Assembly: GCA_965227215.1 (NCBI GenBank)
Contig: OZ245729.1
Coordinates: forward strand, 2,232,001-2,296,000
Length of the DNA: 64,000 bases
Source: Gracilimonas sp965227215
GTDB taxonomy: Bacteria > Bacteroidota > Rhodothermia > Balneolales > Balneolaceae
Direction of reading: 5' to 3'
Part shown: positions 26,441-35,679 of the stretch, piece after piece
Layout of the letters: every line of letters starts with the position of its first letter
How positions within the stretch are numbered: the first letter of the stretch is position 1
Translations under genes and position numbers: made by a program
Notes under the pieces: generated by a model
Databases searched by the model: none
The model's input: the letters and a program-made list of their open reading frames with translations, nothing else
What the model was told of the DNA's origin: nothing

Positions 26441-26560
26441 TCGATTAATAAAATCACAAATCGGTCTTTCGGTCGTTCGCAAATCAAATGCCTGCCATTG
26501 CGAAGAGTTGAAACCCGTTCGCTTGTTTGATGGATGGTATACCGCCCGGCATTGTGAGGA
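26441..26560. repeat. Composite interspersed repeat
   Basis: Contains AATCGGTCTTTCGGTCGTTC followed by GCGAAGAGTTGAAACCCGTTCGCTTGTTTG, that is, a forward directional module joined to a reversed CGAACGGGTTTCAACCC module. A fragment with CATTCCGGGACC at 26751-26762 lies just before the truncated phosphoesterase gene. Confidence 0.7.
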
Positions 26561-26786
26561 GGCTGTCGATAACGGTGAATTTGGGATATACAACGACAAA
26601 GCCTACCTGATGGCAAAGCCGTTACCTTCCTTTTACGGCCACCCAAACTCGCTCCTGACGCTCTGCGTCGGAGTGAAGGAGGGTATTATGATGAAGCCAA
26701 CTACAAATCGTTTGTTGGGTCCATCGAAGGTTGACTAATCAAATATTTGTCATTCCGGGACCTGGGGGTTATTGCCTATGATGAAC

Positions 26787-27179
26787 TTACTCGTACTCAA
26801 CATGCACCAGGTTTTCATTCGATAACTTTTCTTCTCCATTTTCCCGTGCCTCGAACTGATCCATCGTAGCTTTATGCTGTTTGATGTTTTTCGGAGTTCT
26901 CGGGCGGACGGTACCGCCATCGGCTTTTTCCTCATTCAGCAGAATGGCATTCAACTCATGATTACCCATGAGTGCAATAGCCTGGCCATTGGCTTCCATT
27001 TCCTGAACCAGCTGAAGGGTTTCCGGAATTTGAGGTCCCCGGTCAATATAATCGCCGAAAAAAAGCACTTTCCGGTCAGGATGTTTCCAGCAATCCCCAT
27101 CATAAGAGTACCCCATCTTTTGCAGGAGCCGTTCGAGGGAGTTACAATGGCCGTGAATGTCGCCGATGATATCGAGCAT
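26787..27179 (-). pseudogene. Truncated calcineurin-like metallophosphoesterase
   Basis: A 130-aa remnant of a diadenosine-tetraphosphatase / PrpE-like phosphoesterase. The N-terminal metal motifs are intact: GDIHGH (about residues 6-11), GDYIDRGP (42-49) and GNHE (72-75). After NIKQHKATMDQFE (about 98-110), where relatives continue for 100 or more residues with the C-terminal metal-binding histidines, the frame runs through an unrelated tail and stops. Repeat-derived sequence starts about 20 nt past the stop. The missing histidines make activity unlikely. It could instead be a short functional variant, but I favour a deletion or repeat-mediated truncation. Confidence 0.65.
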
Positions 27180-27348
27180 GGGTTAGTTACAGCAGTCTTA
27201 GTGGAGATGAAAGATCACGTTCGGATGAAGGTATAATATAAAGGCAGAGGTTGGGTTTACAAGATTTATTCGGATCTGATACGGGCTAATAATGTTCCTT
27301 TAACCTTGTGAAAGGTACTATTTAAATAGGTTCTGGCGGGGGAATAGA

Positions 27349-29325
27349 TTAAATGATATTTATTCCAAGGCTTTTTAAATACTCAAATGTTGGGTCGTAA
27401 TATTCTGCTTTTCTAGTATGATCTTCTGGATCACCATTTGGAACAACAATTACCATCCCTTGTCGTGCTCTAGTTAAAAGCACTCGATAAGCATTGATTA
27501 AGTAATTTCTGCGTTCTTCTTTTCGTATAGTTATCCACTTACTACCCCTAAAAGAGTGTGTTTTCCAGCCATTTTTAGAATAACGAAGATCCCCGTCCCA
27601 AATAACACAAGACCAATCAAGCTCTAAGCCTTGAATATGAAATTCAGTTGCTACTTGTTCTAAGTAATAAGAAGATCTAACATCATCTTTATCATTTAAA
27701 AACCAATGAATTGGATTCATAGTAGTTTTTACATCAACCGCATATGGTTTTAAGCGTTCGGCTTGTGATGAAACAACTAAACCATAGCGTTCACTTCCAC
27801 GAGCTTTCTCCTTAAGCCATGCTTTTGCTTTCTTTAAATCTCTAGTAAGAACTATTGGATAGTCATTAGGTATATCTTTTAAAATATTTTGAGCTTCTAC
27901 TACATTTTGATCCAATAAGTGTTTTACGAACCCTGAAAGATTTTCTGCTCTAAAAGAGCGCATTGAAACTGACAAGTGCAGATCACTATTTAGCTGAACA
28001 TTAGTGATCTTTTTTAATTCATTTACCGGTTCTTCTGCATCATACTCCGAATCCGTTAGGCTTGGTGAAATATATACCTCCCAATCTTTGAAACGCTCTT
28101 TTATGGCTTTGAGCCATTCCGAAATTCCAGCTTCCCCAGTATTTATTTCTTGACCTCCACCTACTAAACAAATAATAACAGCCCAGTCATCATGCCTATC
28201 TAAACAAGAGATCAAAAATTCTGGCTCAGAAGAATCAAAATCACTAATTCCTTTACGACGTTTCATAAAGTTGACAGTTTGATCTTTTGTCCAAGCCCGC
28301 TGCGCTTCATCAAAAATGGCAACATGATCTACTGGAGGGTTGGGATCTCTTAGATACTCATCCCGATAATGATGGATATTTTGGATAAATGTTTTGACGC
28401 TAGACCTTGCTCTCTTTTTTGTGAGTTTATTGCCCTTCTCTTTTTCTCTAGCTACTCGATCTCTTGCTAATGCCTCTTGAAGAATGGTTACCAAAGGTCC
28501 ATTTCCAGACAAATAAACACTCGCATCACCACTATTATGGTCTAGATGCTCGGTTGCAATGTTTAGACCAACTAATGTTTTTCCAGCTCCGGGTACACCG
28601 GTAACAAAACAAATCTTCTTTTTCTTATCTCTACGTGCTTTTTCAATCAACTTTGAAACAGCAGCTGTTGTATCGGTAAGATTTTTGGCGCTAGCATCAC
28701 TTCGTGTGATTTCATCAACACTATGATTGTGATAAAGTGAAAGTGCGGCTTCAATAATAGTTGGAGTTGGAGCATATCGGCCTGTGGAATAGTACTCCCC
28801 GTCTATATGTTTATTCTCACTTAAAAATTTGAGTGTCAAATCAATTGACTTTTTTAGATCTGATTGATTTGTTTGAATTGGATTAATCAGATTATCATCA
28901 TGAGATGTTGTGGATATTTCTAGGAATGAGTTTTTTGCTTCAGTTGCAACTAAGATTGGAACTAATACAGCTTTATGACTTGGTTCATGAAAATTTTTCA
29001 AGTCTAGTGCATAGTCCCAAACTTGGTCTATATCGTAACGGAGATATTTATTCTCACCTACCTTAAATTCTATAACAAAGATTACATCCTGAATTATTAA
29101 AAGAATGTCTACTCTCTTACCCATTCTTGGGATAGAAAATTCAAAGAATAATAACCCATCATAGTCAGCTAAAACTTCTTTTAAGATATCAATTTGAATT
29201 TCCCAAGCTCTATTCTGTGTATTACGTGTATCAAAGTTGTCAGCAATTGAAATCTCGCCTATAATTTGGGAAGGTGATTTTTCAAGAAATGATGCTATGG
29301 TATCCTTATAGAAACAATTAAGCAT
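27349..29325 (-). CDS. PD-(D/E)xK nuclease - DUF2075 helicase fusion
   Basis: A 658-aa protein. The N-terminal domain (about residues 40-130) has the PD-(D/E)XK pattern: E62, D73 in RVDILLI, E86-F-K88 in VIEFKVGE, and Q101 in the following helix. The rest is a DUF2075/Schlafen-group-3-like P-loop helicase with Walker A GVPGAGKT (243-250), Walker B FDEAQRAW (D339-E340), the SMRSF box near residue 450 and a C-terminal LTRARQGMVIVVP motif. Architecture suggests nucleic-acid processing, and such genes are frequent in defence islands. It lies 10 nt after a 53-aa ORF and is visibly more AT-rich than its neighbours, consistent with acquisition by transfer. Confidence 0.85.
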   Translation of the reverse strand: MLNCFYKDTIASFLEKSPSQIIGEISIADNFDTRNTQNRAWEIQIDILKEVLADYDGLLFFEFSIPRMGKRVDILLIIQDVIFVIEFKVGENKYLRYDIDQVWDYALDLKNFHEPSHKAVLVPILVATEAKNSFLEISTTSHDDNLINPIQTNQSDLKKSIDLTLKFLSENKHIDGEYYSTGRYAPTPTIIEAALSLYHNHSVDEITRSDASAKNLTDTTAAVSKLIEKARRDKKKKICFVTGVPGAGKTLVGLNIATEHLDHNSGDASVYLSGNGPLVTILQEALARDRVAREKEKGNKLTKKRARSSVKTFIQNIHHYRDEYLRDPNPPVDHVAIFDEAQRAWTKDQTVNFMKRRKGISDFDSSEPEFLISCLDRHDDWAVIICLVGGGQEINTGEAGISEWLKAIKERFKDWEVYISPSLTDSEYDAEEPVNELKKITNVQLNSDLHLSVSMRSFRAENLSGFVKHLLDQNVVEAQNILKDIPNDYPIVLTRDLKKAKAWLKEKARGSERYGLVVSSQAERLKPYAVDVKTTMNPIHWFLNDKDDVRSSYYLEQVATEFHIQGLELDWSCVIWDGDLRYSKNGWKTHSFRGSKWITIRKEERRNYLINAYRVLLTRARQGMVIVVPNGDPEDHTRKAEYYDPTFEYLKSLGINII

Positions 29326-29335
29326 AAATATTTTT

Positions 29336-29497
29336 CTAGTTAGAATCTTTTATTACTGGGGTAACATTTAGAATTTCGCTATGTGGATTTTCTGCATCTT
29401 CCTTGTTGAGATGGACAATTTGAGTATGAAATAAAGTTTCTTGGATGGCATTAATTAGAAATACTAAAGGTGGTTTTCGGTCATGAACATCAGCCAT
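29336..29497 (-). CDS. Small ORF (53 aa) between HNH endonuclease and DUF2075 genes
   Basis: Starts at the ATG at 29495-29497, which shares one base with the upstream stop codon (TGATG), and ends at TAG 29336-29338, only 10 nt before the DUF2075 gene. The peptide begins MADVHDRKPPLVFLINAIQE and is soluble, mildly acidic and without a signal peptide. I recognise no family. Translational coupling on one side and tight spacing on the other argue that it is a real member of the operon, perhaps an accessory or antitoxin-like subunit. Its short length leaves real doubt. Confidence 0.5.
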   Translation of the reverse strand: MADVHDRKPPLVFLINAIQETLFHTQIVHLNKEDAENPHSEILNVTPVIKDSN

Positions 29498-30491
29498 CAC
29501 TTCCAACCCTTATGCGCTTTTTCAAATTGCTCAGAATGATGCATCAATGCTTCTTCGGCAGGGTGAAACTTTTCATTGTCTGGCAGAAGCAGGACAGTAT
29601 TTTTTAGTGTTTTCAGGTCCCGGACTTTCGTACTGTCTTTGTTAAGCCATTTGGATGTTTTGACGCTAAAATCATCTTTGATAGTGATCATAAACCGGTC
29701 GAACATCCAGTGGTGGGTCGGGCATAGAGAAAGGCCATTTCTGGGATCGTCATTTTACTTTCACTCCATGGGATGATATGGGCGCCTTCAACCAGGGTTT
29801 TACCCCCGGGAGTAATCACTTTATCACCACAGATTGCACAAGTGTCTGAATAGTTCTCACGAATGGCTTTGGAGAATCCGCTATGTCTTACCTGTTTGCG
29901 AACATCTCTGAAATGCTTGTTATGTACTTCAGTATGATTAATAATGAAGGGTTCTGCAGCTAAAGACAATACCTTTTCTGAATACTGGTAAGTTTCACTG
30001 TTTGTGTTACTGACCTTAGTAATCTCAACTGCGACTGCATCACTAAAATAAGTTTCAAATAGCCTGTTGCGGATTTTATCTCTGTCATTAGTATTGGCAA
30101 ACAGCTTGAAAAGTTCTTCATCCAATTTTGCATGTGCGATTCTTTCCTTAACAGCTCCCCATGATGGTGAGTATGTAAATGGTTTTTCCCTGGATTTATA
30201 TTTCAGGCTCCAAAAAGGCTCACTATTCATATGAAAGAAAGGGAGGGCTATTGTAGTCGTACGGTCAGTACCCATAATCCGATCCCAATATTCAAAAAAA
30301 TGGTTAGCCAGTTCCTGGTCTGGGACAATCTCTGGGGAGTCTATCCAGCCTTCAGAAATCCCATCTAGAATACTTAGAATCAGGAAAGGTTTGTGAGGAG
30401 CGCGTCCTTTCGTCTTTTCATTCCAGTTATGAGATGAATCAGAATTAAGGTTAAATAAAGGCTCAGCTAAAACAGGTACTTGTCCATTCAT
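29497..30491 (-). pseudogene. HNH restriction-type endonuclease, single-base frameshift
   Basis: The N-terminal frame (29688-30491) runs through the zinc-finger CAICG and the GAHIIPWSESK part of the HNH motif, then shifts into a nonsense tail. If one A is added to the AAAA run at about 29753-29756, the frame continues as NDDPRNGLSLCPTHHWMFDR into the second frame ending at 29497. The intact product would be about 331 aa. The N-terminal half (NEKTKGRAPHKPFLILSILD) matches the COG3440-type putative restriction endonucleases. The lesion may be a homopolymer sequencing error, phase variation or a true knockout. It heads the operon with the 53-aa ORF and the DUF2075 gene. Confidence 0.82.
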
Positions 30492-30698
30492 ATAGCAAAC
30501 ATACTAACCGGAATTTATAAACACCAACGCATTCTTAACAATTACTCCGATTCCTTTGATCTTAAAAAGGAAGTCAGGATCATCCCATCACCCCCATAAA
30601 CAACACCAATCATCCTTACGGAACCATTCTATCTTAAATACTTTTATACCCATCAACTCATCAAACAACGAAAGCTAACGAACGAAGTGAATTACGAA

Positions 30699-31523
30699 AT
30701 GAAAAGATTATTACTGCTTGCGCCTGTTTTATTCCTAATCATGGCATGTGGGGAAACTAAATACAGCACCAATCAGGTTAATGTTGTAGGGCAGGAAATC
30801 AGCTACTCCACCGATGAACTTACCATGAATGGGTATATCAGCCAGAATGAAAACAATTTTGACAAACGTCCTGGAGTACTGGTGGTCCACGAGTGGTGGG
30901 GGCATGATGAGCATGCACGACAGGCTGCTGATGAGCTGGCCAAACTCGGCTACGTAGCTTTGGCTGTAGATATGTATGGCGGAGGTAAGCAGGCTGATCA
31001 TCCGGATGATGCCATGAAGTTTTCCAACAATGTGATGGGTAATTTTGACACGGCAAAGGCCCGGTTTAGTGCAGCCCTGGAAACCCTGAAGAACCGCGGG
31101 AATGTAGATTCCACCAAAGTCGGGGCTATCGGATATTGTTTCGGTGGAAGCATGATTCTGGCCATGGCTAACTCTGGGGCAGACTTGGATGGTGTGGCTG
31201 CTTTTCATGCCGGATTACAACTACCGGTCATGCCTCAGGATGAACTAAGCTCTCGTGTGCTGATCTTGAACGGCGCGGATGATCCGCTTGTGACTGAGGA
31301 ACATGTTTCTACCCTCACCGGTGCCTATGATGATCTGGGTGCAGACTTTGAATACATCAGTTATGAGGGCGCCACCCATGCCTACACAAACCCAGCTGCC
31401 GATTCCCTTGGGCAGAAATTTGATCTCCCCCTCGCATATAATGCAAAAGCAGACAGCCTGAGCTGGGAAGAGATGAAAGGGTTTTTGAATGAGACTTTTG
31501 CTGGTGTAGATGCTGAAGAGTGA
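30699..31523 (+). CDS. Dienelactone hydrolase family lipoprotein
   Basis: An alpha/beta hydrolase of 274 aa. I prefer the ATG at 30699 over the GTG at 30687 because it gives a lipoprotein signal peptide with lipobox LIMAC (Cys17). The fold marks are VVHEWWGHDEHARQAADELA, the nucleophile elbow AIGYCFGGSM (Cys nucleophile, as in dienelactone hydrolase), the Asp in LNGADDPLV and the His in GATHAYTNP. It would act on an unknown ester or lactone at the periplasmic face. It is divergent from the HNH gene (207-nt gap with nothing notable). Confidence 0.88.
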   Translation: MKRLLLLAPVLFLIMACGETKYSTNQVNVVGQEISYSTDELTMNGYISQNENNFDKRPGVLVVHEWWGHDEHARQAADELAKLGYVALAVDMYGGGKQADHPDDAMKFSNNVMGNFDTAKARFSAALETLKNRGNVDSTKVGAIGYCFGGSMILAMANSGADLDGVAAFHAGLQLPVMPQDELSSRVLILNGADDPLVTEEHVSTLTGAYDDLGADFEYISYEGATHAYTNPAADSLGQKFDLPLAYNAKADSLSWEEMKGFLNETFAGVDAEE

Positions 31524-31556
31524 TAGTTCAGTGAATGAATGTCTATGTCCTTAGAA

Positions 31557-31713
31557 GGCAGACCCCTTTCTGTCTTTCCCCTTGGTAAGGGGAAAGGACT
31601 CTTTGGTTAGTTAGTTGCCGGTTCAGGGAGATCCCGGATCAAGTCCGGAATGACGGGTTAGTTAGAGAAGGCTGTCATCCATTACACAAGCGAACGGGTT
31701 TCAACCCTTCGCT
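31557..31713 (+). repeat. Composite interspersed repeat, forward copy
   Basis: Module order: a 10-bp-arm palindrome CTTTCCCCTT-GGT-AAGGGGAAAG (31573-31595), GTTGCCGGTTC, then the ATCCCGGATCAAGTCCGGAAT palindrome, then ACACAAGCGAACGGGTTTCA followed by ACCCTTCGC. It fills the gap between the dienelactone hydrolase and NhaC genes. Confidence 0.8.
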
Positions 31714-31733
31714 GTATAGGTAAAATGGACGGT

Positions 31734-33299
31734 TCAAACAAACAATATCACCATACCGGCATAGGAAATAACGGCCAGGGTTCCGGCAAGGATAGCCAGA
31801 GGGAATTGGGTTTGTACATGGTCCATCAGGTCGCAGCCGGTAGCGAGGGAGGAGAGGATGGTGGTGTCCGAGATGGGGGAGCATTGATCTCCGAAAACGG
31901 ACCCTCCGATCACAGCTGAGAAGCAGAGCGTCAGGAAGAATACATCCGGGACTACGGCCCAGGCCAGTGGGATGGCAACCGGAAATACCACGGCATAGGT
32001 TCCCCAAGATGTTCCGGTGGAGAAAGCGATGAGCATGCATAGAACCATCAGCAAGCCGGGTAACAGGAAGGCCGGGATCACATCGCCCACCAGGTCAACC
32101 ACGTAAGGTGCTGTTCCAACAGCATCTGCAACTTCTTTCAGCGTAACAGCAAGGGCAAGAATGATAGCTCCGATGGTCACACCTTTACAGCCGTCAATAA
32201 ATCCATCGATCACTTCCTGCAGTTTCATTCCTTTGGCGAGGGCGATTCCAAAGCCAACCAAAACAGCTAAAATGAATGCTTCCGCGATAAGTAAAACAGA
32301 ATTCTCACCCATATTTAAAATGAAACGGGACACCACATATGGAATGATGGCGACTCCAAGCAAAGTCCCAATCGGGCCGAAAAAATCGATCAGTCCCGGA
32401 TTATAGTTTTTAGGAATTTCACTCTTGGTGAGTTCACCAGCAGCCATTGGAGTGGCTCCTTCCCGGTCGAGGCCATGCCCTGCGCGAGCCCGCTTGATGG
32501 CAAGTCTCATCTTTTTTCCGGGGACGAATGGGAATTTATCCCATGCAAAAAGCAGCGTCAATAGAATGGCAAAAATGGCATAAAAATTATAAGGGAGGGC
32601 AGAGAAGAAGAAGGAGACACTTTGCTGCGTGGTTTCCAAAAAGGGAAGCGTTCCAATCACCAATCCGCCCACATAAAAAGGCCACACGTTAAAAGGGATG
32701 AGGGTGGCAGCAGGCGAGGCGGTGGAATCTACCATATACGCTAGCTCTTCGTGCGACACCTTGTGTTTGTCGGCGATGGGACGAACCGTAGCTCCGGTCA
32801 AAACCGTGCTGATAGTCCCACCCTGGTGAAAGATGAGTCCCATCATCCAGGTAAAAAACTTGGCGGTTTGAGGTCCACGCACCATTTTCTCACTGGCCCA
32901 GATGGCAAATTTTTCAGCACCGCCGGTTCGGGTCCAGATGCCAATCAATCCTCCCAAAGCCCACAAATACACAATGATGATCAGGGCAAAGCTTTCGGTT
33001 CCTACAGATGGAATCAAAAAATCCTGTACGATATTGAGCTTGCCAGAAATCACCCCACCCAAACAAATACCGATAAACAACGAGCTCACGACTTCCCGGG
33101 TGTAAAAAGCCAAGACAATCGCTACCAGTGGAGGCATGATCGACCAAATTCCATAGTGACCGCTTTGCTCCGGGAAAACCTGATTTACTCCGGCATATAC
33201 ACCGGCTATGATAAGTGCAATGAAGGCTCCCACGCCAATCTTTCTGCGGGTTTTGGGGTCTGTCCACTTCTCTTTGGTTCCTGCAAAATCATTACTCAT
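31734..33299 (-). CDS. NhaC-family Na+/H+ antiporter
   Basis: Inner-membrane antiporter of 521 aa with about 11-12 hydrophobic helices. Family features include FFTWMMGLIFHQGGTISTVL (about residues 143-162), the DSTASPAATLIPFNVW re-entrant region (about 188-203), and the C-terminal FSTGTSWGTYAVVFPVAIPL and GSVFGDQCSPISDTTILSS motifs typical of NhaC-type transporters. It would exchange sodium for protons, which fits a marine habitat. It is transcribed alone and bracketed on both sides by copies of the interspersed repeat. Confidence 0.9.
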   Translation of the reverse strand: MSNDFAGTKEKWTDPKTRRKIGVGAFIALIIAGVYAGVNQVFPEQSGHYGIWSIMPPLVAIVLAFYTREVVSSLFIGICLGGVISGKLNIVQDFLIPSVGTESFALIIIVYLWALGGLIGIWTRTGGAEKFAIWASEKMVRGPQTAKFFTWMMGLIFHQGGTISTVLTGATVRPIADKHKVSHEELAYMVDSTASPAATLIPFNVWPFYVGGLVIGTLPFLETTQQSVSFFFSALPYNFYAIFAILLTLLFAWDKFPFVPGKKMRLAIKRARAGHGLDREGATPMAAGELTKSEIPKNYNPGLIDFFGPIGTLLGVAIIPYVVSRFILNMGENSVLLIAEAFILAVLVGFGIALAKGMKLQEVIDGFIDGCKGVTIGAIILALAVTLKEVADAVGTAPYVVDLVGDVIPAFLLPGLLMVLCMLIAFSTGTSWGTYAVVFPVAIPLAWAVVPDVFFLTLCFSAVIGGSVFGDQCSPISDTTILSSLATGCDLMDHVQTQFPLAILAGTLAVISYAGMVILFV

Positions 33300-33404
33300 A
33301 GACTGGGCTGTTTGGTTAATATGGCAACGGATGGTACCGAATGAACGGGAAAACTTCCAACTTGGAAACTGTTGAGGGGGTGTGTTTTAAATCAGGCTGC
33401 GTTG

Positions 33405-33690
33405 GCCATAGCAGGTAGACCCCTTCCTGTCTTTCCCCTTGGTAAGGGGAAAGGACTCGTTGGTGAGTTGGTTGCCGGTTCTTGGAGATCTCGGATCAGG
33501 TCCGGGATGACGAAGAGGTGGGATAGATTTGAGAATAGGCTACAATGTATTCCATTACACAAGCGAATGGGTTTTAACCCTTCGCGGTGGTTCGCGGTGG
33601 TTGACGATGGATGGTATTGGTCATGGTTGCGGTAAGAAATGAAATCGCTAATCGGTCATTCGGTCCATCGGTTGTTCGCAAATCATAGTG
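33405..33690 (+). repeat. Composite interspersed repeat, forward copy
   Basis: It has the CTTTCCCCTT/AAGGGGAAAG palindrome (33431-33453), TCGGATCAGGTCCGGGATGA, ACACAAGCGAATGGGTTTTA, a duplicated TTCGCGGTGG unit and, from about 33650, the AATCGGTCATTCGGTCCATC module. No gene is present in 33300-34062. Confidence 0.8.
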
Positions 33691-33744
33691 ATATCCCTGC
33701 CATCCTGTGTGTAGCGTATGCGGGTTGAAGGATTTGTTAAAAAC

Positions 33745-33955
33745 AGGTGGTGTTGCCTTTCGCTGGCAGACCCTTTCTGTCTTTCCCCTTGGCAAGGGGA
33801 AAGGACTCTTTGGTGATTTGGTTGCCGGTTCTTGGAGATCCCGGATCTTCGTATTCACTCCGTCCGGGATGACGGGTAAATGGTGTAGATTGTTATCCAT
33901 TAAACAAGCTGATAGGCTTCAACCCTTCGCGATAATTCGCGGTGGTTCGTTGCTC
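33745..33955 (+). repeat. Composite interspersed repeat, forward copy
   Basis: Starts with AAACAGGTGGTGTTGCC (33740-33756) and has the CTTTCCCCTT-GGC-AAGGGGAAAG palindrome (33781-33803). It continues with GTTGCCGGTTCTTGGAGATC, CCGGGATGACGGGT and a degenerate AACAAGCTGATAGGCTTCAA followed by CCCTTCGCG. Tandem to the previous copy. Confidence 0.8.
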
Positions 33956-33988
33956 ATTCACGGCGCTTTAGCAGATCATATGTAAAGC

Positions 33989-34019
33989 AAAAAAAAGCGC
34001 ACCTGAACATCAGATGCGC
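33989..34019 (-). terminator. Terminator of the pseudo-helicase gene
   Basis: Stem GCGCACCTGA (33997-34006) with TCAGATGCGC (34010-34019), one mismatch and a 3-nt loop, followed on the minus strand by eight T residues. It lies 44 nt past the stop at 34063. Confidence 0.85.
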
Positions 34020-34062
34020 CTTTAAATATCAGGTCTAACTAATTACAAATGCTTGGTGATTA

Positions 34063-35679
34063 TTAGTTAAACAGCTTCTTAATCCAGCCGAAGGCTCCGT
34101 CAGATTTGCCCGGACTTGGACGTTTGCCGTTGTTATCTCCTTCTTTACCACCGGATAGTCCGTCATAACTTGGGCGGGGAAGTCCGTTGGTAGATTTTTT
34201 CTCTTTAGGCTTTTTACGTCGTTTGCGGTCGCGGTCGTCTTTTTTATTCTTCTTATTGTTGCTCTTTTTCTTCGAGCTTTTTCCCTTATTGTCCGACTTC
34301 TTGCCGCGGCTTTTTTTCTCCTTCACTTCTTCCGGAAGGGGAATTTCAGTGGGAGCATAGCCTACTTTCTTCACAATTTCATCGATGTCATCTTTATCCA
34401 TTTTGGATACCAGCGACACCATTCGGGCAGCCTTTCCGTTTCCAACAAGCTCCGCGCGGTATTTGTATTCTTCCACTTCGTTAGGCACGTCATAGTTGAT
34501 GACCTGCTTCACTTCATTCAGCTCAATCTCGGTAGCTGAAAGTCCACCCACTAGCAGAATCTTCATGTCACCGGAAGTAAACTTCCCGAAGCGTTCATCA
34601 TAATATTCCTGCTTCAGCCCTTCGTTGATGCTGACTACACCCCATCCTTTTTTGCGAATGATGCGGAACAGTCGATCGGTAGTGCGCTTGGAAGCGGCAA
34701 ATACCACGATTTTATCCGTCAGTGTGTCTTCAAGGTGAGCAAGCAGGGTAGAGATTTTTGCTCTCGGCGGTACGTAGATGTATGCCTGAGTCAGGTCTTC
34801 AGGAACGGTAGGTTCTTCTTCGTCTTTGTCATTGGAATCAGCTTTTGCTTCCTGCTCGTCCTTTTGCTCCTCTTCCTTATTCTCCTCCGGGTTGAGCACG
34901 ACGCTAACACTGGCCTCGGCCAGCTTTCGGTTCACTTCTTCCTGATCCAGCTCAAAATCTTCCTCTTTCTGATCAGATGCCTGTTCTTTAGACTCATCCT
35001 TCGTCTCTGATTTTTGGTCGGAGTTAGAGTCAGAATCAGATGCAGTCTCCTCAACCTTGGATTCATCAAAACCTAAAACCACAGGATCTTTCAGGAAAGC
35101 AGAGCTTAGCTGTTGGGTAGCTTTGTTATTGGATTCAGAAAATATAAGCGTCTGTGGCTCACCCTCTGTTAACTGCATGATGTCTTTCACCCGGTTCACC
35201 AGGTTGTAGTTCTCCATGCCGTGAGCTTCGTCAATGATGACGAGATCCACGTTGGGAAGCTTCAGCTTATTCTTATCCAGTATTTCAATCAGCCGGCCGG
35301 GGTTTGCCACCACAACCGGTGCTCCATCTTTAATTGCTTCTTCCTGAGCGGTGCGAATTCCTTTCATGGAAAGCGCTGCACTACTTATTTGAGCATGGTA
35401 TCCCATAGCCCAAACTTTTTCGTCTATTTCCTTAACTCGCTCAATAGATGGTGTTAGTATTAAAACTCGTATGCCAGAAACCTCTCCGTTGCTTGTCAGT
35501 TTTTGCAAAGCAGGTATCAAAAATACACCGTCATCACCGGCTTCATGGTTTACAAGCATATGTCTGCCTTGTAGTGCCGGTGGAATAACTTCATTTTGGA
35601 GAGGTGTGGGTTTTTCAATTCGTACGTCGGCCAGCCCGCTCAATAGTTCGGGGCTGAGGCCAAATTCTTCAAAAGACAA
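34063..35679 (-). CDS. DEAD-box helicase paralogue with lost ATPase motifs
   Basis: A 538-aa protein that clearly has the DEAD-box fold. The Q motif is intact (PTPLQNEVIPPAL, Q28), as are the PGRLIEIL (motif Ib-like) and IIDEAHGM (D150-H153) regions. The catalytic motifs have decayed: motif I reads EAGDDGVF where AxTGxGKT is expected, so the P-loop lysine is lost. Motif III reads SES instead of SAT, motif V reads GGLSATEIEL, and motif VI reads YRAELVGNGK without the HRIGRTGR arginines. A strongly acidic linker of about 90 residues (about 210-300) separates the RecA lobes, and a lysine-rich tail (about 455-510) follows. Probably a non-hydrolysing RNA-binding protein. Confidence 0.85.
   Translation of the reverse strand: MSFEEFGLSPELLSGLADVRIEKPTPLQNEVIPPALQGRHMLVNHEAGDDGVFLIPALQKLTSNGEVSGIRVLILTPSIERVKEIDEKVWAMGYHAQISSAALSMKGIRTAQEEAIKDGAPVVVANPGRLIEILDKNKLKLPNVDLVIIDEAHGMENYNLVNRVKDIMQLTEGEPQTLIFSESNNKATQQLSSAFLKDPVVLGFDESKVEETASDSDSNSDQKSETKDESKEQASDQKEEDFELDQEEVNRKLAEASVSVVLNPEENKEEEQKDEQEAKADSNDKDEEEPTVPEDLTQAYIYVPPRAKISTLLAHLEDTLTDKIVVFAASKRTTDRLFRIIRKKGWGVVSINEGLKQEYYDERFGKFTSGDMKILLVGGLSATEIELNEVKQVINYDVPNEVEEYKYRAELVGNGKAARMVSLVSKMDKDDIDEIVKKVGYAPTEIPLPEEVKEKKSRGKKSDNKGKSSKKKSNNKKNKKDDRDRKRRKKPKEKKSTNGLPRPSYDGLSGGKEGDNNGKRPSPGKSDGAFGWIKKLFN

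Noticed and set aside
25886..26786. Several 60-100-aa frames in the repeat-rich gap
   Set aside because: They run through repeat modules in conflicting frames and have no recognisable motif or ribosome site.
31675..33344. Frames of up to 197 aa opposite NhaC
   Set aside because: They are shadows of a GC-rich membrane-protein gene on the opposite strand, without start context.
33372..33985. Frames of 87-108 aa between NhaC and the pseudo-helicase
   Set aside because: They are translations of the interspersed repeat copies; similar peptides arise from each copy.
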